This document shows, in pieces, positions 22,679 through 33,326 of a stretch of 64,000 bases of DNA. The translations under genes and the position numbers were made by a program. The notes below the pieces were generated by a model that saw only the letters and a list, made by a program, of their open reading frames with translations, did not search any database and was not told where the DNA came from. How positions within the stretch are numbered: the first letter of the stretch is position 1; every line of letters starts with the position of its first letter. Source of the DNA: Phenylobacterium sp. (GTDB taxonomy: Bacteria; Pseudomonadota; Alphaproteobacteria; Caulobacterales; Caulobacteraceae); assembly GCF_030651185.1 (NCBI RefSeq), contig NZ_JAUSCJ010000004.1, positions 1-64,000 on the forward strand, in the 5' to 3' direction.

Positions 22679-22739
22679 CGTCATCCCCGGCGCCGGCGTT
22701 TCTCCAGTCCGCCGAGCCCCCCAAGCGCCGGGGATGACG
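22679..22739. repeat. Inverted repeat cgtcatccccggcg/cgccggggatgacg
   Basis: 14-bp perfect arms in the ahcY-pdxY gap; matches the common GTCATCCC-type intergenic repeat style; may act as terminator. Confidence 0.65.
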
Positions 22740-22789
22740 TTTTCGTTCTGTGCTAGCGCCGCCTTGAGGGCTCGGCTAACAAACCGGCC

Positions 22790-23635
22790 ATGCCGCTCGC
22801 GCTCGTCATCTCCAGTCATGTCGCCGCCAGCCGTGTCGGCGGGACCGCCCAGGCCCAGGCCCTGGCGCCCTTCCGCATCGACACCATGGTCGTGCCCACG
22901 GTCCTCTATGGCCGCCATCCGGGCTGGGGCGCCCCCGGCGGGGCCTCCGTGCCGGTGGAAGCCATCGAGGGGATACTGGACGGGATCGAGGCCAATGGCC
23001 TGTTCGCCCAGACCGACCTGGTGCTGACCGGCTACTTCGCCACCGCCGCCCAGGTCCGCGCCGCGGCCCGCGCCATCGACGCCGTGCGCGCCGCCCCGCG
23101 GGAAGTTGGCGTGCGCAAGCCGATCATCATCGTCGATCCCACCATCGGTGACGCCGGCAAGGGCCTCTATGTGGCCGCCGACGTGGCAGAGGCGGTGATC
23201 GGCGACCTGGTTCCCCGCGCCGACATCGTCGCCCCCAACGCCTGGGAGCTGCAGCGGATGACCGGGGCCGAGACCCGCGACCCCACCCAGGCCCTGCACG
23301 CCGCCCGCCTTCTGGGCCGCCCGGTCATGGTCTCCTCGGTGCAGCGCGGCGGTGAGATCGGGGTGATCTATGCCGACAAGAAGGAAGCCTGGCTGGCCGC
23401 CCATCCCCGCGCCGACTCCGCGCCCAAGGGCACCGGCGACCTGCTGTCGGCCCTGTTCGGCGCGGCCCTGATCGACGGCCTGACCACCTCCTACGCCCTG
23501 GCCCGCGCCGTGGGCGGGGTGGCCGAGACCATCAGCGCCGCCCAGATCTGGAACGCCGCCGAACTGCCCATCGTGGCCATGGCCCAGCGGCTGAAGGCCG
23601 CCTCGCCCACCGTGCGCATGGAGCGGCTGATCTGA
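22790..23635 (+). CDS. pdxY: Pyridoxal kinase (PdxY-like)
   Basis: MPLALVISSHVAASRVGGTAQ...MVVPTVLYGRHPGWG...PKGTGDLLSALFGAALIDG. Confidence 0.85.
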   Translation: MPLALVISSHVAASRVGGTAQAQALAPFRIDTMVVPTVLYGRHPGWGAPGGASVPVEAIEGILDGIEANGLFAQTDLVLTGYFATAAQVRAAARAIDAVRAAPREVGVRKPIIIVDPTIGDAGKGLYVAADVAEAVIGDLVPRADIVAPNAWELQRMTGAETRDPTQALHAARLLGRPVMVSSVQRGGEIGVIYADKKEAWLAAHPRADSAPKGTGDLLSALFGAALIDGLTTSYALARAVGGVAETISAAQIWNAAELPIVAMAQRLKAASPTVRMERLI

Positions 23636-24756
23636 CCGAGATCTTCGGAACCTGCGCCCCGGCCTTCTTCGCGGTCCGGGAAGCCTTCGAGGCCAACTTC
23701 GCCAAGGGCGAGGAACTGGGCGCGCGGTTCTCCCTGGTGCACGGCGGCGAGACGATCGTCGATCTCTGGGCGGGTTACGCCGACCGCCAGCGCACCCGGG
23801 CCTTCGACGACAAGACCCTGACCGCCATCTTCTCCAGCACCAAGGCCATCGCCGCCCTGCTGATCGCCCGGCTGGTGGACGCCGGAAAGCTGGACTACGG
23901 CCAGACCGTCGCCAGCGTCTGGCCGGAGTTCGCCCAGGCCGGCAAGGCCGCCATCACCGTCGAGCAGGCCATGAGCCACCAGGCGGGCCTCTCAGGCTTC
24001 CCCGAGCCCATGGAGCCGTCCCTGTGGTTCGACTGGGACGCCATCTGCGCCAGGCTGGCCGCCATGGCGCCCCTATGGCCGCCGGGAACCGCCAGCGGCT
24101 ATCATCCGGTGACCTTCGGCTATCTGGCGGGCGAGATCTTCCGCCGGGTGGATGGCAGGACCATGGGAACGGCCCTTCGCCAGGACCTGGCCGTCCCCTT
24201 CGAGCTCGACCTGTGGATCGGTTTGCCGGACGCCGAGCATGGCCGCGCCGCCGACATGCAGCGCCCCAATGGCCCGGCGAAGTTCGGCGAGATCAACGAG
24301 GCCACCCGGGCGGCCTTCCTCACCCCTTGGTCCTCGGCCGGCGGCCGCGGCCAGGCCGAGTGGCGGCGCACCGAGATCCCCTCGGCCAACGGCCATGCCA
24401 CGGCCCTGGCGCTGGCTCGCCTGTTCGGGGCCCTGGCCAATGACGGCTGGCTGGACGGCGAGGTGATCCTGTCGCCGGCCCTGATCGCCGAGGCGGCCCG
24501 CGAACGCATAGGTGGCCAGGACCTGGTCCTGCCCTTCGAGATGAGCTGGGGCGCGGGCTTCATGCGCAACGCCCCGGTGAAGGTCTGGGGACCCGGCGAA
24601 CAGACCTTCGGCCACTCCGGCTGGGGCGGCTCCTGCGTATTCGCCGACCCGCAGACGGGTCTGGCCGGCGCCTATGTGATGAACCGCCAGTCCACCGACC
24701 TGATCGGCGACCACCGGCCCAGGGCGCTGATCGAGGCGGCCTACGGGTCGCTCTGA
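23632..24756 (+). CDS. Serine hydrolase (beta-lactamase/EstB family), probable CTG start
   Basis: FSSTKAIAALLIARL (SxxK), family-like N-term LTEIFGTCAPAFFAVREAFEANFAKGEELGARF encoded upstream of the first GTG (23737). Confidence 0.8.
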   Translation: MTEIFGTCAPAFFAVREAFEANFAKGEELGARFSLVHGGETIVDLWAGYADRQRTRAFDDKTLTAIFSSTKAIAALLIARLVDAGKLDYGQTVASVWPEFAQAGKAAITVEQAMSHQAGLSGFPEPMEPSLWFDWDAICARLAAMAPLWPPGTASGYHPVTFGYLAGEIFRRVDGRTMGTALRQDLAVPFELDLWIGLPDAEHGRAADMQRPNGPAKFGEINEATRAAFLTPWSSAGGRGQAEWRRTEIPSANGHATALALARLFGALANDGWLDGEVILSPALIAEAARERIGGQDLVLPFEMSWGAGFMRNAPVKVWGPGEQTFGHSGWGGSCVFADPQTGLAGAYVMNRQSTDLIGDHRPRALIEAAYGSL

Positions 24757-24759
24757 TCT

Positions 24760-24787
24760 TTTCCTGCCCCGTAAACGGGGCAGGAAA
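24760..24787. terminator. Hairpin between convergent genes
   Basis: tttcctgccccg-taaa-cggggcaggaaa perfect 12-bp stem. Confidence 0.8.
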
Positions 24788-24791
24788 GTCT

Positions 24792-25700
24792 TTAGGCCAC
24801 CACCGGGCTCGGCAGGGCGCGGCTGTGGCGCCAGGCGCCGTAGGTGAAGACCGCCGCCCCGCCCCAGATGAAGATGAAGGAGATCGCCCGCAGCGGGGTG
24901 AAGGCCTCGCCCTGGGTCACGCCGATCACGAAGGCGATGGTGGGGCCGATGAACTGCAGAAAGCCCATGAAGGAGAGCGGTATGCGCCGCGCGGCCCAGG
25001 CGAACAGCACCAGGGGCACCGCGGTGATCGGCCCCGAGGCGATCAGCCAGACGATGGTGGCCGGCGAGGCCAGGAAGTGGCCGCCGCCCTGGCCCTCCAG
25101 CCACAGCACGAAGAAGAAGCTGGGCACGGCCAGCAGCAGGCACTCGATGAACAGCCCCGTCTGGGCGTCGGCCGCCACCTGCTTGCGCACCACGCCGTAG
25201 CCGCCGAACGAGAGGGCGAGCGCCAGGGAGACCAGGGGCAGGTGGCCCAGCGCGACCGCCTGGATCACGACGCCCACCACCGCGAGCACGATGGCGGCGA
25301 CGCCGATGCGGTCCATGCGCTCGCGGAACAGCAGGGTCCCGGCCGCCATGTTGATCAGCGGGGTGATGTAGTAGCCGAGGCTGGATTCCAGCACCCGGCC
25401 GGAATTCACCGCCCAGATGAAGACCATCCAGTTGACCGCGATCAGGCCCGCCGACAGGGCCAGCCAGGCCAGCACCCTGGGCTGGCGGAACACGCCCACC
25501 ACCTGGGTCCACTGGCTGGCGAGCAGCACGAAGATCAGCGCCGTGGGCGCGCCCCAGATGGTGCGGTGGGCCAGGGTCTCCCAGGGACCGACGCCGAGCT
25601 GGCCGATGGCCTGGAACGCCAGGGGCACGAACCCCCAGATGAAGTAGCAGAGGACCCCCGCCCCCAGCGCCGTGCGGTCGATCGAGGCGGGCTGGGTCAC
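24792..25700 (-). CDS. rarD: EamA-family transporter, RarD-like
   Basis: GVLCYFIWGFVPLAFQAIGQLG...EILAHRTIW-like ETLAHRTIWGAPTALIFVL...ESSLGYYITPLINMAAG; GTG start. Confidence 0.85.
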   Translation of the reverse strand: MTQPASIDRTALGAGVLCYFIWGFVPLAFQAIGQLGVGPWETLAHRTIWGAPTALIFVLLASQWTQVVGVFRQPRVLAWLALSAGLIAVNWMVFIWAVNSGRVLESSLGYYITPLINMAAGTLLFRERMDRIGVAAIVLAVVGVVIQAVALGHLPLVSLALALSFGGYGVVRKQVAADAQTGLFIECLLLAVPSFFFVLWLEGQGGGHFLASPATIVWLIASGPITAVPLVLFAWAARRIPLSFMGFLQFIGPTIAFVIGVTQGEAFTPLRAISFIFIWGGAAVFTYGAWRHSRALPSPVVA

Positions 25701-25793
25701 GGCGACGGACTTTCGAAGCGTCAGCTTGTTGCGGGTTCCCCACCTAGGACGGGCGGGGCTTCGGACAAGGCCCAATCGCGCGACAGCTGGCGA

Positions 25794-25820
25794 CTTCGGC
25801 CCAGGAATCCTGGGCCGAAG
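25794..25820. terminator. Hairpin downstream of asd
   Basis: cttcggcccagga-a-tcctgggccgaag, 13-bp arms. Confidence 0.65.
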
Positions 25821-25831
25821 CCGAGTTCGCC

Positions 25832-26869
25832 TTAGGCGCTGGCGATGGCCTTGGTCTTGATCAGGCCGCGCTCGTGCAGCAGCTGGGCGATCTGCACGGC
25901 GTTGAGGGCGGCGCCCTTGCGGAGGTTGTCGGCCACGACCCAGAGGTTCAGGCCGTGCTCGACGGTGGTGTCGTTGCGGATGCGGCTGACGAAGACCGGG
26001 AACTCGCCCTGGGCTTCCTTGGGGGTCATGTAGCCCTGGTCGTTGCGGCTATCGATGACGATCACGCCGGGGCTTTCGCGCAGCAGGTCGCGGGCCTCGT
26101 CCTCGTCGAGGTGTTCGTGGAACTCGATGTTCACCGCCTCGGAGTGGCCGACCATGACCGGCACCCGCACGCAGGTGACCGTCAGCTTGATGGCCGGGTC
26201 GATCATCTTGTGGGTCTCGTTCCACATCTTCTGCTCTTCGTCGGTGTAGCCGTCATCCTGGAAGGCGCCGATGAAGGGGATGACGTTGAAGGCGATCTGC
26301 TTGGGGAACTTCTTGGGCGGGGTGGCGCCCAGCACGAAGACGTTCTTGGTCTGGTCGAACAGCTCGTCCATGCCCTCCTTGCCGGCCCCGGAGACCGACT
26401 GGTAGGTCGAGACCACCACTCGCTTGATCTTCGCCCGGTCATGCAGCGGCTTGAGCGCCACCACCAGCTGGGCGGTGGAGCAGTTGGGATTGGCGATGAT
26501 GTTCTTCCTGTGCGCCCAGGTCACGTCGTCGGGGTTCACCTCCGGCACCACCAGGGGGACGTCGGGGTCCATCCGGAAGGCCGAGGAATTGTCGATGACG
26601 ATGGGGCCGGCGGCGCCGATCTTCGGCGACCACTCCTTGGAGAAGGTCCCGGACACGCTCATCAGCACGACATCGACGGTGGAGAAGTCGAACTGCTCGA
26701 CGTCCTGGCACTTGATGATCTTCTCGCCGAACGAGACCTCGACGCCGATCGACTTGCGGCTGGCGATGGCGTGAATCTTGTCGATGGGGAATTGAACTTC
26801 CTCAAGGATGTTCAACATTTCGCGGCCCACATTACCCGTGGCGCCGACGACGGCTACGCGATAGCCCAT
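25832..26869 (-). CDS. asd: Aspartate-semialdehyde dehydrogenase
   Basis: MGYRVAVVGATGNVGREMLNILEE...NPNCSTAQLVVALKPLHD. Confidence 0.97.
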   Translation of the reverse strand: MGYRVAVVGATGNVGREMLNILEEVQFPIDKIHAIASRKSIGVEVSFGEKIIKCQDVEQFDFSTVDVVLMSVSGTFSKEWSPKIGAAGPIVIDNSSAFRMDPDVPLVVPEVNPDDVTWAHRKNIIANPNCSTAQLVVALKPLHDRAKIKRVVVSTYQSVSGAGKEGMDELFDQTKNVFVLGATPPKKFPKQIAFNVIPFIGAFQDDGYTDEEQKMWNETHKMIDPAIKLTVTCVRVPVMVGHSEAVNIEFHEHLDEDEARDLLRESPGVIVIDSRNDQGYMTPKEAQGEFPVFVSRIRNDTTVEHGLNLWVVADNLRKGAALNAVQIAQLLHERGLIKTKAIASA

Positions 26870-27005
26870 CGGGGTCTCTCCTGATCTTCAAGCGGAGCGT
26901 TCCGTTACGCTCGCAGGCCCGAAATCGCAAGCTGGACGGCGCTTTTGCCGCGCGCGAAGCAGGCTAAGGTCACGCCAAGAAACGCACGCGACCTGAGGAA
27001 ACCCC

Positions 27006-27410
27006 ATGGCCCAAGACACCGGCATGCCCTTCGCCAACCTGATGGGGGTGCAGATCACCGACCCCTCCAAGGAGAAGGTGATCGGAAAGCTGCAGGTGCG
27101 GCCCGATCTCTGCACCTCCGGCCACATCCTGCACGGCGGGGCGATCATGGCCTTCGCCGACGCGCTGGGGGCGGTGGGGGGCTTCCTGAACCTGCCGGCG
27201 GGATCGCGGACCACGACCATCGAGAGCAAGACCAACTTCGTGGGCTCGGCCAAGGAGGGGACCACGGTGACCGGCGAGGCGACCGCCCTGCACGTCGGCC
27301 GGTCCTCCAGCGTCTGGCAGACCCGGATCACCGGCGAGGACGGCAAGCTGGTGGCCATCGTCATCCAGACCCAGATGACCGTGGCCCTGGCGGAAAAGCC
27401 CCCCGCCTAG
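27006..27410 (+). CDS. PaaI-family thioesterase (hotdog fold)
   Basis: HILHGGAIMAFADALGAVGGFLNL. Confidence 0.88.
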   Translation: MAQDTGMPFANLMGVQITDPSKEKVIGKLQVRPDLCTSGHILHGGAIMAFADALGAVGGFLNLPAGSRTTTIESKTNFVGSAKEGTTVTGEATALHVGRSSSVWQTRITGEDGKLVAIVIQTQMTVALAEKPPA

Positions 27411-28492
27411 CTCTTGCCGGGCTTCGGCGCGCGGCAGGCGCCCGACACCTGATCGGCGGTCACGGACTCCCCGGCGTCCAACGCCGCGAAAAGGAGCCGG
27501 AAGTCGCAGGACCGGCCATTGGCCAAACCCCGCCCGGTGGCGAACAGGCCCTTGCGGTTGAAGAGGTTCACCGCGAACTCGTCGGAGCCGACATAGGCCC
27601 GCAGGAAGGCCAGGACGAGCAGTTCGCGGTCGGCGCCCTGGGTTTCGCCGTCCATGATCATCGTGCGCCAGAGGGCGCAGTTGGCCTGGCCATCCCAGAC
27701 GTGGCCCGCCGCCAGCCTGGGACGCTTGGCGCTCGGGACCTGGCAAGGCACGTCGTTCTTCATCGACACGAAGGCCGCCCCGGTCCGGGCCCGCGAGATG
27801 AAGTCCACATCCCGCGTCTCGCCGGCCTTTGAGGTGGCGAGCTTGGCCATCACCGCCTCGATCTCCGCCAGGTAGCGGGCGCCGGCCTGAACCCGCATGT
27901 CGTGGAAGAAGGCGTATTCCGCAAAGCGTGGCTGGGACCGGCCCTGCAGATTGGCCGACCATTTGGCCGCCAGGTTCCAGGCCGAGGCGCGAAACACCTC
28001 TTCGCCCGCATCCTGGGCGGCGATCACCGCAGGTTCCGCCAGGAAGCCCTCCAGCTCGAGGGCGAAGGCCCGATCGATCACGCCATCGGTCTGCACCGAC
28101 CGCGCCCAGGCCAGAGCCTCGGGCCGGGTGAGCGGATCGCGCGATAGCCGCGCGTAGCGGATGAAGTCCGCGCCGTGGAAGGGCATGGCGGCCGCGGCCA
28201 GGGCGTCGGCGTCGGGGACGCCCTCGATCAGGTCGGCGACGGTCCCCTGGCCGAAGTTCCATTGCAGGGCGCCGACCGACAGGCCCTGCCGGTCCCTGTC
28301 TCCGGCCACGCTGGTGTAGACCGCTAGGCTGGAGGGGGCGGCGGTCTCCAGCAGCCGGGTCATCAGCGAGGCGGCTTGCGCCCAGGCGAGCGGCGGGGCG
28401 GGCGAGACGACCGGCGGCGGCTCGACCGGCTGGGCCCGAGCGGCCCCGGCGAGCGCCAGGCACAGACCGAGCACCGCCCAGAGCCGGCCCAT
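27407..28492 (-). CDS. Exported hypothetical protein, possible lysozyme/chitosanase-like fold
   Basis: Signal peptide MGRLWAVLGLCLALAGAARAQ; LSVGALQWNFGQGTVADLI motif. Confidence 0.6.
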   Translation of the reverse strand: MGRLWAVLGLCLALAGAARAQPVEPPPVVSPAPPLAWAQAASLMTRLLETAAPSSLAVYTSVAGDRDRQGLSVGALQWNFGQGTVADLIEGVPDADALAAAAMPFHGADFIRYARLSRDPLTRPEALAWARSVQTDGVIDRAFALELEGFLAEPAVIAAQDAGEEVFRASAWNLAAKWSANLQGRSQPRFAEYAFFHDMRVQAGARYLAEIEAVMAKLATSKAGETRDVDFISRARTGAAFVSMKNDVPCQVPSAKRPRLAAGHVWDGQANCALWRTMIMDGETQGADRELLVLAFLRAYVGSDEFAVNLFNRKGLFATGRGLANGRSCDFRLLFAALDAGESVTADQVSGACRAPKPGKS

Positions 28493-28493
28493 C

Positions 28494-28904
28494 CTACGCC
28501 TCGCCGGCCATCGCCAGGATCGCCGTCCATTCGGCCGGCTCGACGGGACAGACCGAGAGCCGGAACTGCTCGAACATCTTCATCTCGGCCAGGGCCGGAT
28601 TGGCCTTCATCTGGGCCAGGCTCACCGGCTGCTTGAGCTTGCGCACCGGCGCCACCTCCACGGCCACGAAGCGGCCCGCCGGGTCGCTGGGATCGAGGAA
28701 GGCCTCGCGCACCACCCTGGCGATCGCCACTACCTCCAGGCCGATCTGCGAGTGGTAGAAAAAGGCCTCGTCGCCGACCTGCATGGCCTTGAGATAGAGG
28801 GCCGCCTGGTTGTTGCGCACCCCGTCCCAGACGGTCTTCCCGTCGCGGACCAGGTCGTCATAGCTGAACTTGTTGGGCTCGGACTTCATCAGCCAGTGGG
28901 CCAT
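28494..28904 (-). CDS. EVE domain-containing protein
   Basis: MAHWLMKSEPNKFSYDDLVRDGKTVWDGVRNNQAALYLKAMQVGDEAFFYHS. Confidence 0.92.
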   Translation of the reverse strand: MAHWLMKSEPNKFSYDDLVRDGKTVWDGVRNNQAALYLKAMQVGDEAFFYHSQIGLEVVAIARVVREAFLDPSDPAGRFVAVEVAPVRKLKQPVSLAQMKANPALAEMKMFEQFRLSVCPVEPAEWTAILAMAGEA

Positions 28905-28998
28905 CGGCGCATTCCCTCGGATCTTCGCCAAGATATCGCCGTCCGCGGTGGCGCTTGGCAAGGCGCATCCAGGCGCCTGTTTTCAGCGTAGGTCAGGC

Positions 28999-29598
28999 AT
29001 GATCGATCGACGCCTCCTGCTCGCCGGCGGCCTGGCCGCCCTCCCGGCCCTGGCCCTCGCCGCCACACCCGTCGCCCGCCGGCTGACCTTCAGCGTGCTG
29101 CGCAACGGGACGAAGATCGGCGAGCATGTGATGAGCTTCACGGGCGACCCCGCCTCCCCCACGGTGACCACCGATGTCCGAATGACCGTGAAGCTCGGCC
29201 CGGTGCCGGTGTTCCGCTATCGCCATCACGCCGTGGAGCGCTGGAGCGGCGGCCGCTTCGCCAGCCTGGAAACCACCACCGATTCGGGCGGCAAGGCCGA
29301 GCGGGTCTCCGCGCGGCGCACCGAGACCGGCGTGATCATCGAGACCGCCAAGGGCAGGATCACGGGCCCGGCCGGCGTGCGCCCCTTCACCCACTGGAAC
29401 CCGGAGGTCTTTTCAGGCCCCCTGTTCAACCCCCAGGAGGGCAAGCTGCTGAAGGTCACCGCCCGCAAGGTCAGCGCCAGCCACTGGACCGTGCGCGGCG
29501 AGGCCGAGATCGACGACTTCTATGACGAGGCCGGGGTGTGGACCGCCCTGAAGGGCAAGCTCGAGGACGGCTCGCGGATCGAGTACCGGCGCCTTTAG
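28999..29598 (+). CDS. Exported protein, DUF6134-like
   Basis: Signal peptide then [19 protein letters not shown]...[21 protein letters not shown]. Confidence 0.7.
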   Translation: MIDRRLLLAGGLAALPALALAATPVARRLTFSVLRNGTKIGEHVMSFTGDPASPTVTTDVRMTVKLGPVPVFRYRHHAVERWSGGRFASLETTTDSGGKAERVSARRTETGVIIETAKGRITGPAGVRPFTHWNPEVFSGPLFNPQEGKLLKVTARKVSASHWTVRGEAEIDDFYDEAGVWTALKGKLEDGSRIEYRRL

Positions 29599-30647
29599 AG
29601 CGCCGCCAGCACCGCGTCGCCCATCTGGACGGTGGTGAGCGCGCCGCCCAGGTCGCGGGTGCGGGCGCCGTTTTCCAGCGCCTTGTTGACGGCGGCGTAG
29701 AGCTGGTCGGCCAGGTCGGTGCGGTCCAACGACCAGCGCAGGGCCATCTCGAAGGACAGGATGGCGGCCAGCGGGTTGGCCAGGCCCTGGCCGGCGATAT
29801 CCGGCGCCGAGCCGTGGATCGGCTCATAGAGGCCCGGTTTGCCAGACACGCCAAGGGCGGCCGAAGGCAGCATGCCGAGCGAGCCGGTCAGTTGGGCCGA
29901 GATGTCCGACAGAATGTCGCCGAACAGGTTGTCGGTGACCATGACGTCGAACTGCTTGGGGTTCTTGACGATCTGCATGGCGGCGTTGTCGGCCAGGATG
30001 TGCTCCAACTCGACATCGGCGTAGTCGCGGGCGTGCAGGTCGGTGACCACCTGGCGCCAGAGCAGGCCTGAATCCATCACGTTGGACTTCTCAGCCGAGG
30101 TCACCTTGTTGCGGCGGCCGCGGGCCAGTTCAAAGGCGACGCGGGCCACCCGCTCGATCTCGGCGGTGGTGTAGACCTGGGTGTCGACGGCCCGTTTGCC
30201 GCCACCGGGCAGGTCCTCGATGAAGCGCGGGCTGCCGAAATAGATGCCGCCGGTCAGCTCCCGGACGATCATGAAGTCCAGGCCCTCCACCACCTCGCGC
30301 TTGAGGCTCGACGCATCGGCGAGCGGCTGGAAGCACAGGGCCGGGCGCAGGTTGGCGAACACCTCCATGCCGGCGCGCAGGGCCAGCAGGCCGGCCTCGG
30401 GCCGCTTGTCGCGGGGAACCCCGGCCCACTGCGGGCCGCCGACCGCGCCCATCAGCACGGCGCGCGACGCCTTGGCGGTGGCCAGCGCCTCGTCGGTCAG
30501 CGGGGTTCCGTGGGCGTCATAGCTCGAACCCCCGAACAGCCGCTCCTCGACCTTCAGGTCGGGGGCGAGGGCCACCACCACGCGGCGCACCTGGGCGGTC
30601 ACTTCGGGTCCGATGCCGTCGCCCGGCAGGAGGAGGAGGTCGGTCAT
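29595..30647 (-). CDS. leuB: 3-isopropylmalate dehydrogenase
   Basis: [19 protein letters not shown]...[28 protein letters not shown]. Confidence 0.97.
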   Translation of the reverse strand: MTDLLLLPGDGIGPEVTAQVRRVVVALAPDLKVEERLFGGSSYDAHGTPLTDEALATAKASRAVLMGAVGGPQWAGVPRDKRPEAGLLALRAGMEVFANLRPALCFQPLADASSLKREVVEGLDFMIVRELTGGIYFGSPRFIEDLPGGGKRAVDTQVYTTAEIERVARVAFELARGRRNKVTSAEKSNVMDSGLLWRQVVTDLHARDYADVELEHILADNAAMQIVKNPKQFDVMVTDNLFGDILSDISAQLTGSLGMLPSAALGVSGKPGLYEPIHGSAPDIAGQGLANPLAAILSFEMALRWSLDRTDLADQLYAAVNKALENGARTRDLGGALTTVQMGDAVLAAL

Positions 30648-30668
30648 GTCGGAAGCCTTGGAGAGAAC

Positions 30669-30971
30669 TTAAAGCGCGCGCTCGGAAGCGGTCTCGTAGG
30701 CGAAGAGCCTGCGGTCGCCAACACCGAACTGGGGCCAGGACGCCCGCCACGTCGCCATGTGCGGCTGCTGGAAGTGGGCTTCGATGGCGGCCTGGTCGCG
30801 CCAGGCCTCATAGACCCGGATCAGGCCGGGGTCGGCGACGTCCTGGGCGTAGGAGTATTCAAGGCAGCCGTCCTCGGCGCGGCTGGCCGCCAGCATGGCC
30901 AGCATGTGCGGCCGGAAGGCTTCGAGGTTCTCCGGCGGGACGCGGACGGTCCCGGCGATGATGACGCTCAC
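30669..30971 (-). CDS. Antibiotic biosynthesis monooxygenase (ABM) family, putative quinol monooxygenase
   Basis: [61 protein letters not shown]. Confidence 0.9.
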   Translation of the reverse strand: MSVIIAGTVRVPPENLEAFRPHMLAMLAASRAEDGCLEYSYAQDVADPGLIRVYEAWRDQAAIEAHFQQPHMATWRASWPQFGVGDRRLFAYETASERAL

Positions 30972-31579
30972 GCCCGTTCCAGCCAGGGCTCGGACAGCGC
31001 CCGCTTGCTCTCATAGACGTCGATGTCCAGGGCGGCGGTCAGGGTCTCGCCGATGGCGTCCAGGCCCTGGAGCATCTTGGCCTTGCGCTGCGGGTCGATC
31101 TGGAAGCTGAAGGCCGCGCCCGAGGGCGAGACCACGGTCTGGGCCGCCAGGTCGACGGTGACCACGTGGTTGCCACCCTTGGCCTCCTCCATCAGGGCCT
31201 GGACCTCTTCGGGTTTCAGCACCACCGGCAGCAGGCCGTTCTGGAAGCAGTTGTTGTAGAAGATGTCGGCGAAGGAGGTGGAGATCACGCAGCTGATCCC
31301 GAAGTCCAGCAGGGCCCAGGGCGCATGCTCGCGGCTGGAGCCGCAGCCGAAATTGTCGCCGGCCACCAGGACGCCGACGCCCTTGTACTCCGGGCGGTTC
31401 AGGACGAAGTCGGTCTTCTCCACCCCCTGCTCATCGAAGCGGAAGTCGTAGAACAGCCCGCGGCCCAGGCCCTCGCGTTCGACGGTCTTGAGGAACTGCT
31501 TGGGGATGATCTGGTCGGTGTCGATATTGGCCATGGTCAGCGGGGCCATGCGCGCATCGAGCTTGGTGAAGGCTTTCAT
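30968..31579 (-). CDS. leuD: 3-isopropylmalate dehydratase small subunit
   Basis: [36 protein letters not shown]...[15 protein letters not shown]. Confidence 0.97.
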   Translation of the reverse strand: MKAFTKLDARMAPLTMANIDTDQIIPKQFLKTVEREGLGRGLFYDFRFDEQGVEKTDFVLNRPEYKGVGVLVAGDNFGCGSSREHAPWALLDFGISCVISTSFADIFYNNCFQNGLLPVVLKPEEVQALMEEAKGGNHVVTVDLAAQTVVSPSGAAFSFQIDPQRKAKMLQGLDAIGETLTAALDIDVYESKRALSEPWLERA

Positions 31580-32472
31580 CGGGTCGTCTCAGGCAGGGTT
31601 TGGGTGATTGTGTGGCGATCGACCATCTGAATGGTCTTGTCGTCAAACGACATGGCTGAGGACTGGGTGCAATCGATCTTCACGGCGAAGCCGCTTCGAA
31701 TGTCGATCTCACTTCGGCAGGTCCGCAAAGAATTCGGGTGCATCTGAGCTGCTGCCTCTTCAGCAGAAGCTACGCTTTCCGGGGATTTTCTCCGCGCACG
31801 TTCAATCAAGCTGTCTCGTAGAGATGCGGGATCGGGCGCTTCGCTCCAAGTCCACACAGCGCGTCCAGCGGCTGGATCGTAGAGGTCCAGTGTATTGGTG
31901 ATGTGCCACGTGACTGGTTGCCCGTTCTCCGTGGCTCGGGCCTGATCTTCCGAATAGGTCGAGCGCCCCTCCTCGAAGAACACGTCCTGCCCACGAGAAA
32001 TTAGGACGACATCACGGGTGATAAACCCCATCGCCACGCTCTTGAGAAAGTCGGGGCTCTCCGCAACGATGTCGTTCAAGGTTTCAACGGACATCCCGGA
32101 TTTTAGGAGTTCAGAGCGCGTCGCGGCCACAACCTCGCCCATGTTGCGGACGCTGACGGGCGTCAGAAATTCGTCGACCTCCAAGTCCACAGGAACACTG
32201 AGGGATTGAACGGGAAGGAGTTCCGGCGGACCTTTGCGCTGAACGTCGGCTGATATGGTCGTGACCACCAGCCGATCAGGCGCATGCCAGATGAGGCTCT
32301 TGGTTGTCGCGACAGTGATCCCGACCTCAAGTCCACCGGGACCAGTCGCCTGGGTGTCGCGGCGCGATGTGATGGTCCAAGTCGCGCCGTCAACCAAGTG
32401 AACCGGCAGGTCCTGCGCCAGAGCTGAACCTGAGCACCCAAGTGCGGCGAGCGCCAAGGCCGTAAACCTCAC
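31576..32472 (-). CDS. Exported hypothetical protein within the leu operon
   Basis: [41 protein letters not shown]...; GTG start; visibly lower GC than neighbours. Confidence 0.65.
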   Translation of the reverse strand: MRFTALALAALGCSGSALAQDLPVHLVDGATWTITSRRDTQATGPGGLEVGITVATTKSLIWHAPDRLVVTTISADVQRKGPPELLPVQSLSVPVDLEVDEFLTPVSVRNMGEVVAATRSELLKSGMSVETLNDIVAESPDFLKSVAMGFITRDVVLISRGQDVFFEEGRSTYSEDQARATENGQPVTWHITNTLDLYDPAAGRAVWTWSEAPDPASLRDSLIERARRKSPESVASAEEAAAQMHPNSLRTCRSEIDIRSGFAVKIDCTQSSAMSFDDKTIQMVDRHTITQTLPETTR

Positions 32473-33326
32473 GGCGGCGCGCCTTGCTGGATGATCAGGG
32501 CCGGGGCCGAGGGCACGCCGGACCGCAGGGTGAAGACCTTGGTGCCGGGCTTTCGGCCCGTGCGCACCTCGGAGACGTCGAAGCCGGCCGCGGCGATCCG
32601 GGCGCGGGCGGCGTCGGCGTCGGTAACCCGCCAGGCCAGTCCGCCGAAGCGGTCGGGGGCGTCGGACACCGGGGTCTTGAGGCTGGCGCCCATCTCCACC
32701 ACGGCTGTGCCACAGCGGAAGAACAGCTGGCGCACGCCCCACTGATCGTTGGAACGGTCGAGGCGCAGGTCGAGGTTCAGCTTGGCGCCGTAGATGGCGA
32801 GCGCCCGGTCGGGATTGGCGGTGTTGATCACCACGTGGTCCAGCTCGCTGACAGCCGAGGCCCCGCTTTCGACAGGCGCCGACAGCGGCCAGGGCTCGCC
32901 GCTGCGGGGCGGATCCACCAGCAGGATGTTGAGGCCGCCGGTGTCCGCAGCGTTCAGGGCCGAGGTGGTCCAGTAGCGCTTGCGGCCGTCGTCGTGGGTC
33001 GAGCGGGTGGGTCCGGGGACGGAGCCGCGCAGGCCCCGGCGCTCGGCCAGTTTCTGAGCGGCTTCGGCGTTCTCCACCGTGAAGGCGATGGCCCAGATGC
33101 CCTCGCCGTGCTCGGCCAGGTGCTGGCGGATGGTGTCGCCGAAGGCGCCCTCACCGTGCGGGGTGATGACGTCCAGCGCCATGTTGGGCAGCTGGAACCA
33201 GGCGTGGCGCGCCCCGCCGTCGCCGCCGATCCAGTTGGGCTCGCGGCCCAACAGGGCGCGATAGCCGGCCACCGTGGCCTCCAGATCGTTCACCGCGAGC
33301 GCGATGTGATCCAGGCCGGTGATCAT
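32469..33326 (-). CDS. VOC-family (glyoxalase-like) protein, two VOC modules
   Basis: [27 protein letters not shown]...[30 protein letters not shown]. Confidence 0.88.
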   Translation of the reverse strand: MITGLDHIALAVNDLEATVAGYRALLGREPNWIGGDGGARHAWFQLPNMALDVITPHGEGAFGDTIRQHLAEHGEGIWAIAFTVENAEAAQKLAERRGLRGSVPGPTRSTHDDGRKRYWTTSALNAADTGGLNILLVDPPRSGEPWPLSAPVESGASAVSELDHVVINTANPDRALAIYGAKLNLDLRLDRSNDQWGVRQLFFRCGTAVVEMGASLKTPVSDAPDRFGGLAWRVTDADAARARIAAAGFDVSEVRTGRKPGTKVFTLRSGVPSAPALIIQQGAPP

